A DNA stretch of 64,000 nucleotides, taken from positions 62,001 through 126,000 of the forward strand of contig NZ_JAGGKP010000002.1 of the NCBI RefSeq assembly GCF_017873765.1. The letters are read 5' to 3'. The notes below the pieces were generated by a model. That model did not search any database and was not told where the DNA came from. It was given only the letters and a program-made list of their open reading frames with translations. Below are positions 33,279-43,600 of the stretch, piece after piece. Source of the stretch: Paenibacillus sediminis (GTDB lineage: Bacteria > Bacillota > Bacilli > Paenibacillales > Paenibacillaceae). A program made the position numbers and the translations under genes. Every line of letters starts with the position of its first letter. The stretch's first letter is position 1.

Positions 33279-35174
33279 TTACTTAAGCCGAGGAGAATCT
33301 ATTAGATATCCTTTGCTATAGGCAATTTTGTTCATTTCTTTAATTTGTTTTACAGCCAACTTTTGTGAACGAGTCCATTCTCGTGCCGCAAAAATAACGT
33401 TCCCCGCAGGATCATCTTTGGATCTTCCGGCGCGGCCAGCCATTTGGACAAGCGAAGCTTCATCAAACAAATTGCTGTCCGCATCTAAAATAAAAACATC
33501 ACTGCGCGGCACCGTAACGCCTCGCTCCAAAATCGTAGTCGTAACAAGCAGTCTAATATCTGCTGAACGAAAGGCTAATACTTTGTCCCCGCGAGCTGAG
33601 TCCTGTGATGAGGTTCCAGCAATGGGGATATCTCCGAAACTCTGCTTAAGCAGCTCTACGATCGGATCAATATGCCGAATGCGGGATACGAACAGAAATA
33701 TTTGTGCCCCGCGATGGATAGATCGCTCTAATGCTTCTATAAGTGCCGAAGGAAGTGATCGTTTCTGTATACAGCGAGCGACGGAGTTCATTGATATTCG
33801 CTTCGGTACAGGTAATGGATGCCGATGAAAACGGACCGGCACTTTGGCATGCGCAAGCTTCCCCCGTTCGATCTCTCGCTGCAGTGCCAAAGGCGGGGTA
33901 GCTGACAGAAATATAAATTTACCATCTGACTTACATGCTTCCCGAGCTGCAAAGGCAAGCATCGGATCATTATGGTATGGAAAAGCATCCAGTTCATCGA
34001 TAATGACTAAGTCAAAAGCGTGATAAAATCGCATAAGCTGATGCGTTGTCGCTAGTGTTATCGATCCTTCCTGCCAACGTTCCTCGCTGCCCCCGTACAA
34101 TGTGGACACTGTTTCACTAGGAAATGCTTTAGCGATTCTAGGAGAGAGTTCGAGCACAACGTCTCTGCGCGGCGTCGCGATCAGTACACGTCCCCTTGTA
34201 TCCAAGATGCTCTGGATGAGCGGAAAGATCATTTCCGTCTTGCCCGCGCCGGTGACGGCCCATAACAGGAACTGCGCGGGCTTTGCGGCGCGCTTCGCCG
34301 GCGCCGCCAGGAAGCCCAGCGCCGCGCCCGCGGCTTCGCGCTGCGCTGGGCTGAGCCCCCACCGGCCGAGCGCAGCGGCGGTGGGGGCCATACCGGCCGT
34401 GCCGTGCACGGCCGGAAACGCTGCTGTGCGCAGCAGCAGCGCACAAGCCCGGCTGCGCCCGAGCGCGAGGCACGCCTCGCAGTAGGCGCACGCCGGGCTG
34501 CCGCACGAGGCGCATGCCGTGCGGCGAAGTAGTTCGCTGCCGCAGCGGCGGCAGCGCGGGTTCTTGCGGCGCAGCCCGCGCTCCTCGGGGGCGAGCGCCG
34601 CCGTGAGGTGCAGGCGCCCCTGCAAGTGCGCCAGCTGCACCGCGGTGCGCCAAGAAGCGCTCAAATCGGGCGCCGCTTCTGCTAGCAGCTGCTGCAGCTC
34701 CGCTTCAAGCAGCGAACGTCCTACCAGCAGTTCAGCGATAAGAATCGCTCTCCTAACAAGCTCCTGCTGCTCACGGACTAATGTCAAATCACTATCCATC
34801 AAGCCATCTACCCCAGATAAGCACTTCCACTGCTCCTCTGCTATAGCCGTCCATCCACTGGCTCTATCCCACAGCAACCCTGCCTGCCTATCCTCAACCA
34901 ACCATTCTATAATTCCTTCTATTTCATCAGCATGTTCCCTCTTTAAGCCATGACGCATCCATAACGTCCAATCGTTAATGTTCCTCTCTTCGGCTTGAAA
35001 TCTATCTCTTAATTTGACAGCCCATCCAAGAGGCATACCAGATGACAATAGCCATATTTTCCTCGCGTCACCTGCAGCCCCGCTTGTCCACCAAATGAGA
35101 TCTACCCGAAGGTCAATCGAAATCCGAACCTCCCACCTGTTCTTACACTGAACCGCATATACCGCAGCCCGCAT
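33279..35174 (-). CDS. comFA: ComFA, DEAD-box DNA helicase/translocase of competence
   Basis: 631 residues, longer than the roughly 460 of B. subtilis ComFA because of an extended N-terminal 200 residues. Zinc site CRRCGSELLRRTACASCG with CAYCEAC (about 207-235), Walker A AVTGAGKTE near 308, the ComFA-type box IIDELDAFP near 388, motif SATPP, and motif VI QMAGRAGRSKDDP near 582. ATP-driven import of single-stranded transforming DNA. The stretch 34240-34700 is very GC-rich and Ala/Arg-rich, unlike the flanks. AAAGGTGG precedes ATG 35174. Confidence 0.92.
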   Translation of the reverse strand: MRAAVYAVQCKNRWEVRISIDLRVDLIWWTSGAAGDARKIWLLSSGMPLGWAVKLRDRFQAEERNINDWTLWMRHGLKREHADEIEGIIEWLVEDRQAGLLWDRASGWTAIAEEQWKCLSGVDGLMDSDLTLVREQQELVRRAILIAELLVGRSLLEAELQQLLAEAAPDLSASWRTAVQLAHLQGRLHLTAALAPEERGLRRKNPRCRRCGSELLRRTACASCGSPACAYCEACLALGRSRACALLLRTAAFPAVHGTAGMAPTAAALGRWGLSPAQREAAGAALGFLAAPAKRAAKPAQFLLWAVTGAGKTEMIFPLIQSILDTRGRVLIATPRRDVVLELSPRIAKAFPSETVSTLYGGSEERWQEGSITLATTHQLMRFYHAFDLVIIDELDAFPYHNDPMLAFAAREACKSDGKFIFLSATPPLALQREIERGKLAHAKVPVRFHRHPLPVPKRISMNSVARCIQKRSLPSALIEALERSIHRGAQIFLFVSRIRHIDPIVELLKQSFGDIPIAGTSSQDSARGDKVLAFRSADIRLLVTTTILERGVTVPRSDVFILDADSNLFDEASLVQMAGRAGRSKDDPAGNVIFAAREWTRSQKLAVKQIKEMNKIAYSKGYLIDSPRLK

Positions 35175-35240
35175 TTATTCTCACACCACCTTTTCACTTA
35201 AATTGATGCTCGGCTACGAAGCTTATACTTTCTTATATTG

Positions 35241-35288
35241 AAAACAAAAAACACACCCCATCCGGCTTACGCCTTCAAAGAGTGTGCT
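35241..35288 (-). terminator. Probable terminator of the small membrane protein gene
   Basis: Outer stem AGCACAC / GTGTGTT and inner GGC-GTAA-GCC hairpin, followed on the minus strand by TTTTTGTTTTC. No ComK box pair (AAAA-N5-TTTT) could be found between here and comFA. Confidence 0.55.
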
Positions 35289-35322
35289 TCACTTCTTCCA
35301 TATAAATATTGTCCTGCAACAA

Positions 35323-35754
35323 TTAGCAATGCACATAAGGTATTTTCAGCGCCTCCCTCGGGATCCGCAGATCAATGAGAAGCACTCCTTCCCCCTTATG
35401 AGTGCTCACGAGCGAATAAAGATCGTCGTCTCCTAGTAAGTCACTTCTAGAAATGACCGATAATTGCAGTCCGTTTGCATGCTTACTCATCCGTTCAATA
35501 ATGGGAATTGTATGATCCGTTGATCGTTCATCCACGACCGTAACAACCACCATTTGTCCCCGTATCCATGAATACCATTCAAGAGCACGAATATACCACT
35601 CTATTTGTTTTTCATGGTTAGAAGTGACTAGAACATAATGAACAGCCTCTTTATTCGCCGCTTTATTTCTTCGACTATGCCGAACATACAAGAGATGTAC
35701 TCCCGCTGCCGTTAATCCGTAAACCAATAGTATCCATAATAGATATGGAACCAT
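35323..35754 (-). CDS. Small membrane-anchored protein with a partial glycosyltransferase-like fold
   Basis: 143 residues; I do not recognise a named family. One N-terminal membrane segment (LLWILLVYGLTAAGVHLLY), then a basic stretch. A soluble part resembles the nucleotide-binding start of GT-A glycosyltransferases (YVLVTSNHEKQIEWYIRAL, VTVVDERSTDHTIPII) but stops before any metal-binding DxD. AGGGAGGTGG precedes the ATG. It lies between degU and comFA; B. subtilis carries fakBA (yviA) near this place, which it does not resemble. Confidence 0.65.
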   Translation of the reverse strand: MVPYLLWILLVYGLTAAGVHLLYVRHSRRNKAANKEAVHYVLVTSNHEKQIEWYIRALEWYSWIRGQMVVVTVVDERSTDHTIPIIERMSKHANGLQLSVISRSDLLGDDDLYSLVSTHKGEGVLLIDLRIPREALKIPYVHC

Positions 35755-35835
35755 GGAACCACCTCCCTTATAGCGACAATATATGCCGTTAAAGGGTAAC
35801 GGGTTACTGGACAGCGCGAGCGCTACATGTGTATT

Positions 35836-36567
35836 TTACAAGGTTACCCATCCATATTTAATTGCATTAATAACAGCTTGAGTCCGATCATCAACTTCCA
35901 TCTTTTGCAAGATGCTGCTGACATGGTTCTTCACTGTCTTCTCGCTTATGTATAAAAACTCACCAATCATTTTATTGCTCTTGCCTTCTGCCATAAGACG
36001 TAGTACTTCGCCTTCACGACGCGTTAGCGGGTTGTTATCATTCGCTACAAATTTCACGCCTGCTTCTTTCACAATCGTATTCTCTGCCATCGCGCCGGTC
36101 TCATCTAAGAAAGACATTCTGCGCATTTGCTGAATGAGCTTGCCCGTCACTTTTGGATGAATAAAAGCATGACCATCTGCGACGGTGCGAATCGCATTGA
36201 TTAAAGATTCAGCTTCCATATCCTTCAGCAGATACCCGGAAGCGCCCTTGCGAAGCGTTTCAAATACATAGCTCTCATCATCATGAATGGACAAAATAAT
36301 AACTTTTATATCGGGGAACAATTCGCGAAGCTTTTGCGTAGCTTCCACACCGTTTTGATTAGGCATGTTAATATCCATCAGAACGATTTGAGGTTTGTTC
36401 TGATTACAAAATTCTAACACCTGTATGCCGTCGCCGCATTCTCCAATGACCTCAATATCATTCTCCATATTCAAAATACGTTTAAGGCCTTCACGAAACA
36501 ATTGGTGATCATCAGCTAAGAGTACCTGAATTTTTGCCGTGCTGTTTTTCTCATGATTATTCCCCAT
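35836..36567 (-). CDS. degU: Response regulator DegU
   Basis: 243 residues. Receiver domain 1-135 with the acidic pair in LLADDHQLF, phospho-acceptor Asp in [13 protein letters not shown] near residue 66 and the conserved Lys in GYLLKD. A LuxR-type HTH ([21 protein letters not shown] then [13 protein letters not shown]) is at 175-240. Controls exoenzymes, competence and motility in relatives. The start overlaps degS by 11 bases, with AAAGGAG upstream. Confidence 0.96.
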   Translation of the reverse strand: MGNNHEKNSTAKIQVLLADDHQLFREGLKRILNMENDIEVIGECGDGIQVLEFCNQNKPQIVLMDINMPNQNGVEATQKLRELFPDIKVIILSIHDDESYVFETLRKGASGYLLKDMEAESLINAIRTVADGHAFIHPKVTGKLIQQMRRMSFLDETGAMAENTIVKEAGVKFVANDNNPLTRREGEVLRLMAEGKSNKMIGEFLYISEKTVKNHVSSILQKMEVDDRTQAVINAIKYGWVTL

Positions 36568-37756
36568 TGTTTAACTCCTTTCTCTGTTCCGCGTTAGTTG
36601 GGATATGGATGATAATCTTTGTGCCTTGATTTACAGCTGATTCAATCTCCATTCTTCCTTCAAGAAGTTCGACTCGTTCCCGCATACCAATTAATCCAAA
36701 GTGAGTATGATCTTTTGCTTTTTGTTCCAATTGGTTCTTATTAAATCCAATTCCGTTATCTTTCACTTCGATTTTAACCATTTGGGCTTGATATGTAATT
36801 TCTACCGTTACGTATGTTGGACGGGCATGCTTCGATGCATTGGTAAGTGCTTCCTGTACCAATCTATAAATCGCTGCTTCCATCGCAGAAGAGAGACGCT
36901 GCTCTTTCCCCTTCGTTTCAAAAGTCGTACGAATTTTCGTCCTTTCTTCGAAATCATGCACATATTTACGAAGTGTAGGGATTAACCCCAGATCATCGAG
37001 TGCCATAGGACGTAAATTAAAAATAATTTTTCGCATCTCTTCGAGACTGGAACGAACTTGTCCTCTCAAGTCTATTACTTCGTCTTGGACAACCTGAAAT
37101 TCCTGCTTTTGCAGCATCCTTTCCACAATTTCCGTCCTTAGTCCTAAATTGGCAAGGAGTTGCGCAGGGCCATCATGAATTTCCCTAGCGATCCGTTTCC
37201 GTTCTTCCTCTTGGGCTAAAATAATTTTAAGCCCAATCATCTGCCTGTTCTTAGCGGATTCGAGAATCCGAGTGACTTGTCCAAGCTCACCGGATAAATA
37301 CTCCAGCACAACTGCAATCTGTGAGCCTATCGTTTCTGCCCGTTCCATGGATTTCTCCACGCCCTTAGCTCTTTTCTGCAATTCATCGCGTCTTGCCTTC
37401 AAATACATCTCTTTCTCACGATAAATCATCAGGTCGAGCTGAATTTGTGTGGCCCGTTCATAGGCATTCTTAATATCTTCTTCCGAATAACGCACAAAAT
37501 CCCGGCTCACTTCTGTGAGCCGGATACGGGAGAGTCTAAAGTTCTGTTCAAGTTGGTCGACTTTTTCAATCGTGTCGCCAGCTTCTTTAATGACATACTC
37601 TAATTCTTTATTGAGTGAAATCAGTTCATTACGGGAAGATTCTAGTATCTCAAATATTTGATATTTGCTATCTTCCATTACATGAATGGCATTCTTAATG
37701 ACACGATCTATATCGTCGCCCTGAAAATCCATGTCTTCAATCTCCATTTCTTTCAT
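36557..37756 (-). CDS. degS: Sensor histidine kinase DegS
   Basis: 399 residues, cytoplasmic, no membrane segments. A long N-terminal coiled coil (about 20-180) precedes the HisKA_3 phospho-acceptor EERKRIAREIHDGPAQLL near residue 190 and the ATPase domain with DNGIGF and GLIGMRERVELLEG. Phosphorylates DegU. Only 29 bases separate it from the upstream gene, so the pair may be read through from it; no promoter is apparent in that gap. Confidence 0.96.
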   Translation of the reverse strand: MKEMEIEDMDFQGDDIDRVIKNAIHVMEDSKYQIFEILESSRNELISLNKELEYVIKEAGDTIEKVDQLEQNFRLSRIRLTEVSRDFVRYSEEDIKNAYERATQIQLDLMIYREKEMYLKARRDELQKRAKGVEKSMERAETIGSQIAVVLEYLSGELGQVTRILESAKNRQMIGLKIILAQEEERKRIAREIHDGPAQLLANLGLRTEIVERMLQKQEFQVVQDEVIDLRGQVRSSLEEMRKIIFNLRPMALDDLGLIPTLRKYVHDFEERTKIRTTFETKGKEQRLSSAMEAAIYRLVQEALTNASKHARPTYVTVEITYQAQMVKIEVKDNGIGFNKNQLEQKAKDHTHFGLIGMRERVELLEGRMEIESAVNQGTKIIIHIPTNAEQRKELNNGE

Positions 37757-37785
37757 CAGTGCACTTCCTTATAAATCTTACCATA

Positions 37786-40497
37786 TCATGAATGTATCGT
37801 AATGGTCTTCGTTTTCTGTTCCCAATTTACATCTAGTCCTAGTTGCTCAGACACGAGACGAAGAGGGACTAAAGTCCTTCCTTGAATAATCATTGGGGCG
37901 ACTTCAGACTTCTGACGCTTGCCGTTCAGGATAAAGTCCGTTTGTCCCACAGTAATTTGGAGCAGCTTGCTACCGCGCATCACCGTGATTGTTTTGGTAT
38001 TTGCATTCCATTGTGCACTACCGTTAAATGCGTCCATAATGTAGCGAATCGGTACGTAGGTAGAATTATTTTTCAAAGTTGGGGCGACATCCATGCTTTG
38101 TTTTTTCCCGCCTACAATGATTGATTTCTGTCCGAGAACCATTTGAACTGTATTCTTAGGTAGAGTCGCATCTATACCTTCTGAAGGAACCGTAAATTTA
38201 ATATTGTCGAACGCTACAGCACCCGTTCTAGCCCGTTCATCTTGTCCTTCCTCAACGTTAACGAGGTAGAGTCGCTTCAACTTAGCCGGATAACCAATGT
38301 TGTAGCCTGTTAAATCAACCGTTAATCGTTTCCAGCCAGTCCAGTCGACTTGTTTGGCCAAATCGATGTACACCGTCTTATTGTCCTTATCCAACACTTC
38401 AGCACGAAGCCAGTTAAGACTGCTGTCTCCCATAACATCGATGCTCATCGAAGTTGCTGGAGACGAAATCGTTTTCCCGTTTGTTCCATTAAGCTGCGCA
38501 TAAGCATACATTTTACCGCTGCCAGCCGTCATATCATATTGAAGCTGCAGTACTTTTGAGTTGCTGTGATCACCAGTGCCTGGTGTAATGGACACGTTAC
38601 CTGTTACCTCAGGTACATTAGATGTGAAGTTAATTGGATAGTTTACATTCTCAAAATCTTCCCATACATTCTCACCTACAGCAGACAGAACGACAACCGT
38701 GCTAAAACCGTCATATCTTGCAATCGCATAACCTACTTTAGCGTTAGGACTAACGGAAGTCACTGTTAATTGGCCGTCCTTGCTACTTCCTTGGAAGCCA
38801 ATCAATTCCCACTGAATAGACTCATTAGGAACACTAATCGTCTGACCATCTTGTAATGTTGCAGTAACAGGAACCGAAATGGTCGATCCGGCCTGCAGCG
38901 GCGCCGTTTGGTTACCTACAGTTAAGCTCTTAATGTCATTTGCGCCGATCACCTTCACATCCATTGCAGCAGACGCTTGTCCGCTTGTCGCTGTAATCGT
39001 CGCTGTACCTGCTTTTGCGGCTTTAAATCCCCCGCCTGTCCATACCATATTGGCATTGCTCGATTTGAAGTTAGCTTTAATATTCGAAGCATCAATAGGA
39101 TTGTAGTACGTATCATAACCTTTTAATGAATAAGAAGCTTGCTGACCAATAAATAACTGTTTCGGACCGCTTACGATCAGCCCTTTAAGCGTGCCTTGAG
39201 GAGCCACCGAAAATACACCAAGCCCATTCGAGACAGCCCGCTGCGTTGTGCCGCCATTGGATGTCTCAAAGGTAAGAACGGTATCCGTCTCTGCAAGTGG
39301 ACGATTAACCATCGTTGTTGAACCGCCGCCGTCCAAATTAATTCCTTTCCATACGCCAACTTGGGTCATAAAATCTTGCAGCTCTGTTAAGGTCATGCCA
39401 TCGCTGTTTGTATTCTTCTCTACGGTGATAATATAGGCATACCGACTATCTTTGGAATAACCAACCGCTGTACGGGCAACATAGCTGCTCGGGCTAATGG
39501 AAGATACCGAACGAGAATATGCTGACGCTTTCCCTTGGTCTACGAGAATCGTATGTCCACCAATCATCATCTGGAAGCTGCTTGGATCTACAAGCTTCTG
39601 AGTCGTAGCGGACCGCAATTGATAGTTTGCCGTAATTTTCTGACCTACTGCGAGGTGAGTACGTACATAATCTGCTGCCTTGCCATGTGTACGCAGGATG
39701 TAACCGTCTTGCGGTACAGCCATTGGCAGGCTTGCATTGTTAGAGATCTGCGTAATGACACCGTTCTGTACTAACACCTCAGTAGGAGTAGTAGAACTGT
39801 TTATTGGTCGATCAATGGCTTTCCAAGCACTTGTGTAAATATACATCGCATCCACATGACTATAACCGCCATTCGGTTCCGGTGTATAAGCTGCCTTGTT
39901 TATTCCGGCAAGCGGAAACGTGGAGCCATCTTCCGCTGTGACAGATCCTTCAAACGTATACTCATCTATGACCGGTGTTCCATTATTCGTTACTGCAAAA
40001 GTATACATGCCTTGGAGCTGCGATGGACTGGACATCAGCACGCCTTGTGATACTTGTGGTCCTAATGGTGCTCCTTCGAGTCCTGTGTTGAAAAAGTCAC
40101 CATTCACTCCAGCAACAGCACCAGTCTCCTGGGTCATGCCCAGAACACTTTGTCTCGTTGCGAATTGGCCGCCTTTGCCAGTCATGACATCCAGCTTCAC
40201 ATTTGGATTCTTCAAATCTACTTCAATAACGTCTGCTAGAATTTTCTTAGCAACACCTGCATGTGTCGTATTATATTCATATTTTAAGAGACGCGCGCCT
40301 GAAGTGATGATCTGCTCACCAACCTTGACTGCTTGTGCCGTTGTCGATGCAGCAAGCGCTGTATAGCTCTGTCCTCCTCCAATCATGAACCCCATAACAG
40401 GCTGAGCCCAAATGATCGTTCCCGCTAAAGTAATCACTAACAATTTTTTCCCCGTCACCGCTGCAATTCGCAGCGCCTTATCATGTCGTAAAAGCAT
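37786..40497 (-). CDS. Exported phosphodiester-glycosidase (NAGPA)-domain protein with copper-amine-oxidase-type tail
   Basis: 903 residues. A basic N-terminus and hydrophobic signal/anchor (about 17-36) precede the NAGPA-like domain (about 60-420) with VNGDFFNTG and INLDGGGSTTMV, the signatures of bacterial phosphodiester glycosidases. A beta-sandwich/bacterial Ig and carbohydrate-binding-like middle follows (about 440-780). Two copies of the copper-amine-oxidase N-terminal-like repeat close it (YVPIRYIMDAF and TLVPLRLVSEQLG), common stalk/wall domains in Paenibacillus. Substrate unknown: phosphodiester-linked wall glycans are a natural suspect because the neighbouring locus makes a wall polymer (inference). 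GGGAGAGG precedes the ATG. Confidence 0.82.
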   Translation of the reverse strand: MLLRHDKALRIAAVTGKKLLVITLAGTIIWAQPVMGFMIGGGQSYTALAASTTAQAVKVGEQIITSGARLLKYEYNTTHAGVAKKILADVIEVDLKNPNVKLDVMTGKGGQFATRQSVLGMTQETGAVAGVNGDFFNTGLEGAPLGPQVSQGVLMSSPSQLQGMYTFAVTNNGTPVIDEYTFEGSVTAEDGSTFPLAGINKAAYTPEPNGGYSHVDAMYIYTSAWKAIDRPINSSTTPTEVLVQNGVITQISNNASLPMAVPQDGYILRTHGKAADYVRTHLAVGQKITANYQLRSATTQKLVDPSSFQMMIGGHTILVDQGKASAYSRSVSSISPSSYVARTAVGYSKDSRYAYIITVEKNTNSDGMTLTELQDFMTQVGVWKGINLDGGGSTTMVNRPLAETDTVLTFETSNGGTTQRAVSNGLGVFSVAPQGTLKGLIVSGPKQLFIGQQASYSLKGYDTYYNPIDASNIKANFKSSNANMVWTGGGFKAAKAGTATITATSGQASAAMDVKVIGANDIKSLTVGNQTAPLQAGSTISVPVTATLQDGQTISVPNESIQWELIGFQGSSKDGQLTVTSVSPNAKVGYAIARYDGFSTVVVLSAVGENVWEDFENVNYPINFTSNVPEVTGNVSITPGTGDHSNSKVLQLQYDMTAGSGKMYAYAQLNGTNGKTISSPATSMSIDVMGDSSLNWLRAEVLDKDNKTVYIDLAKQVDWTGWKRLTVDLTGYNIGYPAKLKRLYLVNVEEGQDERARTGAVAFDNIKFTVPSEGIDATLPKNTVQMVLGQKSIIVGGKKQSMDVAPTLKNNSTYVPIRYIMDAFNGSAQWNANTKTITVMRGSKLLQITVGQTDFILNGKRQKSEVAPMIIQGRTLVPLRLVSEQLGLDVNWEQKTKTITIHS

Positions 40498-40592
40498 AAT
40501 GTCGTTACCTCTCCCATCTATCAGAACAATTCTAGTATATGTTAATAGACTGTTCTAAGGAGGAAAAGTTACGAAAAAAATGAAATGTTCAC

Positions 40593-40636
40593 AAAAAAAC
40601 TATCTTTTACCCACGGTTCATGGAAAAAGATAGTTT
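40593..40636 (-). terminator. Terminator of the 1239-residue SLH gene
   Basis: Twelve-base-pair stem AAACTATCTTTT / AAAAGATAGTTT (40597-40608 with 40625-40636) and a T run on the minus strand, 32 bases past the stop. Confidence 0.88.
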
Positions 40637-40667
40637 AATGTTGTGAATAATTAATAGAATTTAATGT

Positions 40668-43600
40668 TTATCCTAAATATCCTATTTTCTCAAGCGTACG
40701 TTTGATCATAACGGCGGCTTGTGCACGAGTAACATTGCCTTTAGGCTGGAATGTATTTTTGGATACACCCTGAATAATTCCTTCTTTAAACGCTTTTGCA
40801 ATTACATCAGGATACTGAATTTTACTCCGGTCTTTGAAGGCGCGAAGCGTGTTGCCCGGGCTGTCGCTTAAATAAGTCGTGTAACCTGTATATTCCATCG
40901 CGCGCACCATCATCACTGCCATTTGTTCACGGGTTATATAGCTGTTCGGCTTGAAAGTGGCATCTGTATTTCCAGATACAATGCCCGCCTTCGCTGCGGC
41001 TCCGATATAAGACCCCACAGGGCTAGCATAAGGAATATCACGAAAACGGCGTGCAGTGTACTGATCGCCTGATAACCCTAAAGCTTTAGCCATATAGGTT
41101 GCGAATTCGGCGCGGGTTATATTTTTGTTAGGCTCGAACCCTTGTTCAGTGTGGCCTTCCACGATATATTTTGCGGCTAGTTCTGAAATGGCATCCTGAG
41201 CCCAATGTTTATCAATATCACCAAAATATTTGTTGTTAGAGACTGCAGCAACCGTCCAATTTCCGTTTGTCTTCCCATGAAGTATATTGTACGAGCCCGC
41301 ATTTTCAATCGTCGTAGGAACATACGCTATTTGCCCAACGGAGCCATCGAACCGCACCAATGCAGATTTGCTGGATGGAACGCTCTTCTGCGTACGCACA
41401 TAGTAATCTCCTAACAAATTCAAGTCCATCTTTTGATAGGACGGGTACGTGGCATCTGCTGCGACGTAGAATTCAATCGGATCCGTAATGAATTGACCGC
41501 CAGATTTCGTTAATTGATCTCTAAATGTAATGGATGAATTCGGTGAAAGACGTTCAATTCGAATCAATAAATTAACAGCAGAGGAATTAGTATTAAAGCC
41601 TTTCGCCACGTCACTGAACTTCACTTTCTTTAACGGTAAGTAGTAGACTGCATCCCCATGGCGTACAGCAAATGACGTACCGTTATCACGATAATAAGTA
41701 TCTTCTAGAGACTTGAGAGGAACAGAAACGTCGGCAGCCGATTCCGAAGCAGGAACTTCGAACACAACGGCTTTCGCACCTGTATTATTCGTAAGAACAT
41801 AATCATAAGCCGATTTCAGCTTACTCGGATCAATCGTGTACTTATGGACTGGCACACCGTAGCGTGATTGATCAGCGCTCACAGCCGCCGCGTCTGACTT
41901 CAAGATTGCCATTTGAGTGCCAAATTCACTTCTATCTAAAGTCCCCAAATAACCTGTAGTTTGCCCAGGCATATTCGTTGTATTTTGCACAGGTATGAGA
42001 TTGCTTCCACTCAGATTCACGGGTTGCAAGTTAATATAACCAGCAGAGTTGTAGTTCAAGTCAACGAGTCTGGAGGTACCTGTCCCAGGAACATATGAGA
42101 TTGTGACCGTGTTATTCGTTGTTGAAGTTAACGTAGTTGCTAATGTTAGAGAGACTTTATTATCTTGAATAAGGACCTCTGTAACATACACAGGCAAATT
42201 ATTCACAAGAACAGAAAACTGACTCTTCATTGGTACATAGTCCGTTTTTAATGCCTCGTTATACGTCAAAATGACTTTCTTATCCGAGCCTTCAGCGCCT
42301 GTAAACTCGGGGGCCTTGGTATCATTAGCATTACGGACAAAATAATCTGTGAAAGCTGAAATATTCAGTCCCCTATTATCTTGGATCGGATTTGATCCTG
42401 GGTTATAGGACACTTTAACAATCTGTCCATTAGTCACACTGCTATCTAAATACAATATGATCGTTGAACCAGTCTGGGAGATACTCTTAATATTCCGGTT
42501 CACACCATCGGCAGACACTGTAAATTGCGTATATGCGTAAGGTGATGGGCTTGCCAGCGTATTATTAAAATATAAATAAAGCGTGTTTCCACTCACATAG
42601 CCATCTTTAGGCTTCGGCAACACAGAGTCAATTGAGTTCGTTACTTGCTTCTGCGCAAAAGACGCAGCCATATTTTTACCAAGATCTTGAACCGCTCGAA
42701 TCCCCGCACTGTACGATATTTTAATATCTTGCCCCACGGCAACACCTGGATCTAGATATATATAGACACTGTCGCCTGATACCATCGCGCTACTCACATT
42801 TCGAGCTTCATTATTAACAGTCACTGAGAAACTAGACGCTAATAGAGCCACTGACGAATCCAGCAGTTCATTATAGGCAAGCCTAATTGTTGTATTGTTA
42901 ATCATTTGTGCACTTTGCAAAACAGGCGGTTGCCTGTCCGAAGTTACCGTTCTAAAGCTCCAGCTCGTACTGCCGCTCAGACCTGCATATGTATTCCCAA
43001 GCTGATCCTTGAAAGTATCCTTGACGATATCAACGACATAGGTGCTGTCAGGATCTAATCCGCTCGGAAATTTCACACGAACTTCCTTCTGATTGGAAGC
43101 CGTAACAGAAATCGTTGAAGGCGTAATGACATTTGTGCCTGCCTTCTTCACTTGAACAGTACCCGTTCCACTTTGGACTTCACGGTTAAATGTAATAACC
43201 AATTCAGAATTTAACGGTACGTTCGTGCTTCCATCAGATGGAGACAAGCTTGAAATCGTTAACGGTGAAGCAGATCCAGCAATCGTAAAAGTCCAGCCCG
43301 ATGTTGACGTTATACCAGCTACAGGATTAGCGCCGTCGTCAACAAATGCCGTATCTGACACCGTTACGTAATACTGTGTATTTTCTTCAAACGTCACTCC
43401 AGGGTCGATCGTAATCACCGGAGTACCTCCTCCAGTGACCTGTGTAGAGGTTACTGGAATGGATTTTACTAATTGTCCCCCATTTGATTTATAAATGACA
43501 ATAGACCCATTCGCCGGGTATACATTTCGATTGAAATTAAGCTGTAACTTAGTCGTCTTAGCCACACCCAAAGTACCGCTCTGAGGTGATTTACTTTGAA

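Noticed and set aside
34102-34653. Several long overlapping frames on both strands in the GC-rich part of comFA.
   Set aside because: High GC removes stop codons. None has a ribosome site or family motif, and the comFA frame runs through unbroken.
35175-35240. ComK boxes ahead of comFA.
   Set aside because: No pair of AAAA-N5-TTTT motifs is present in this interval, despite AT richness.
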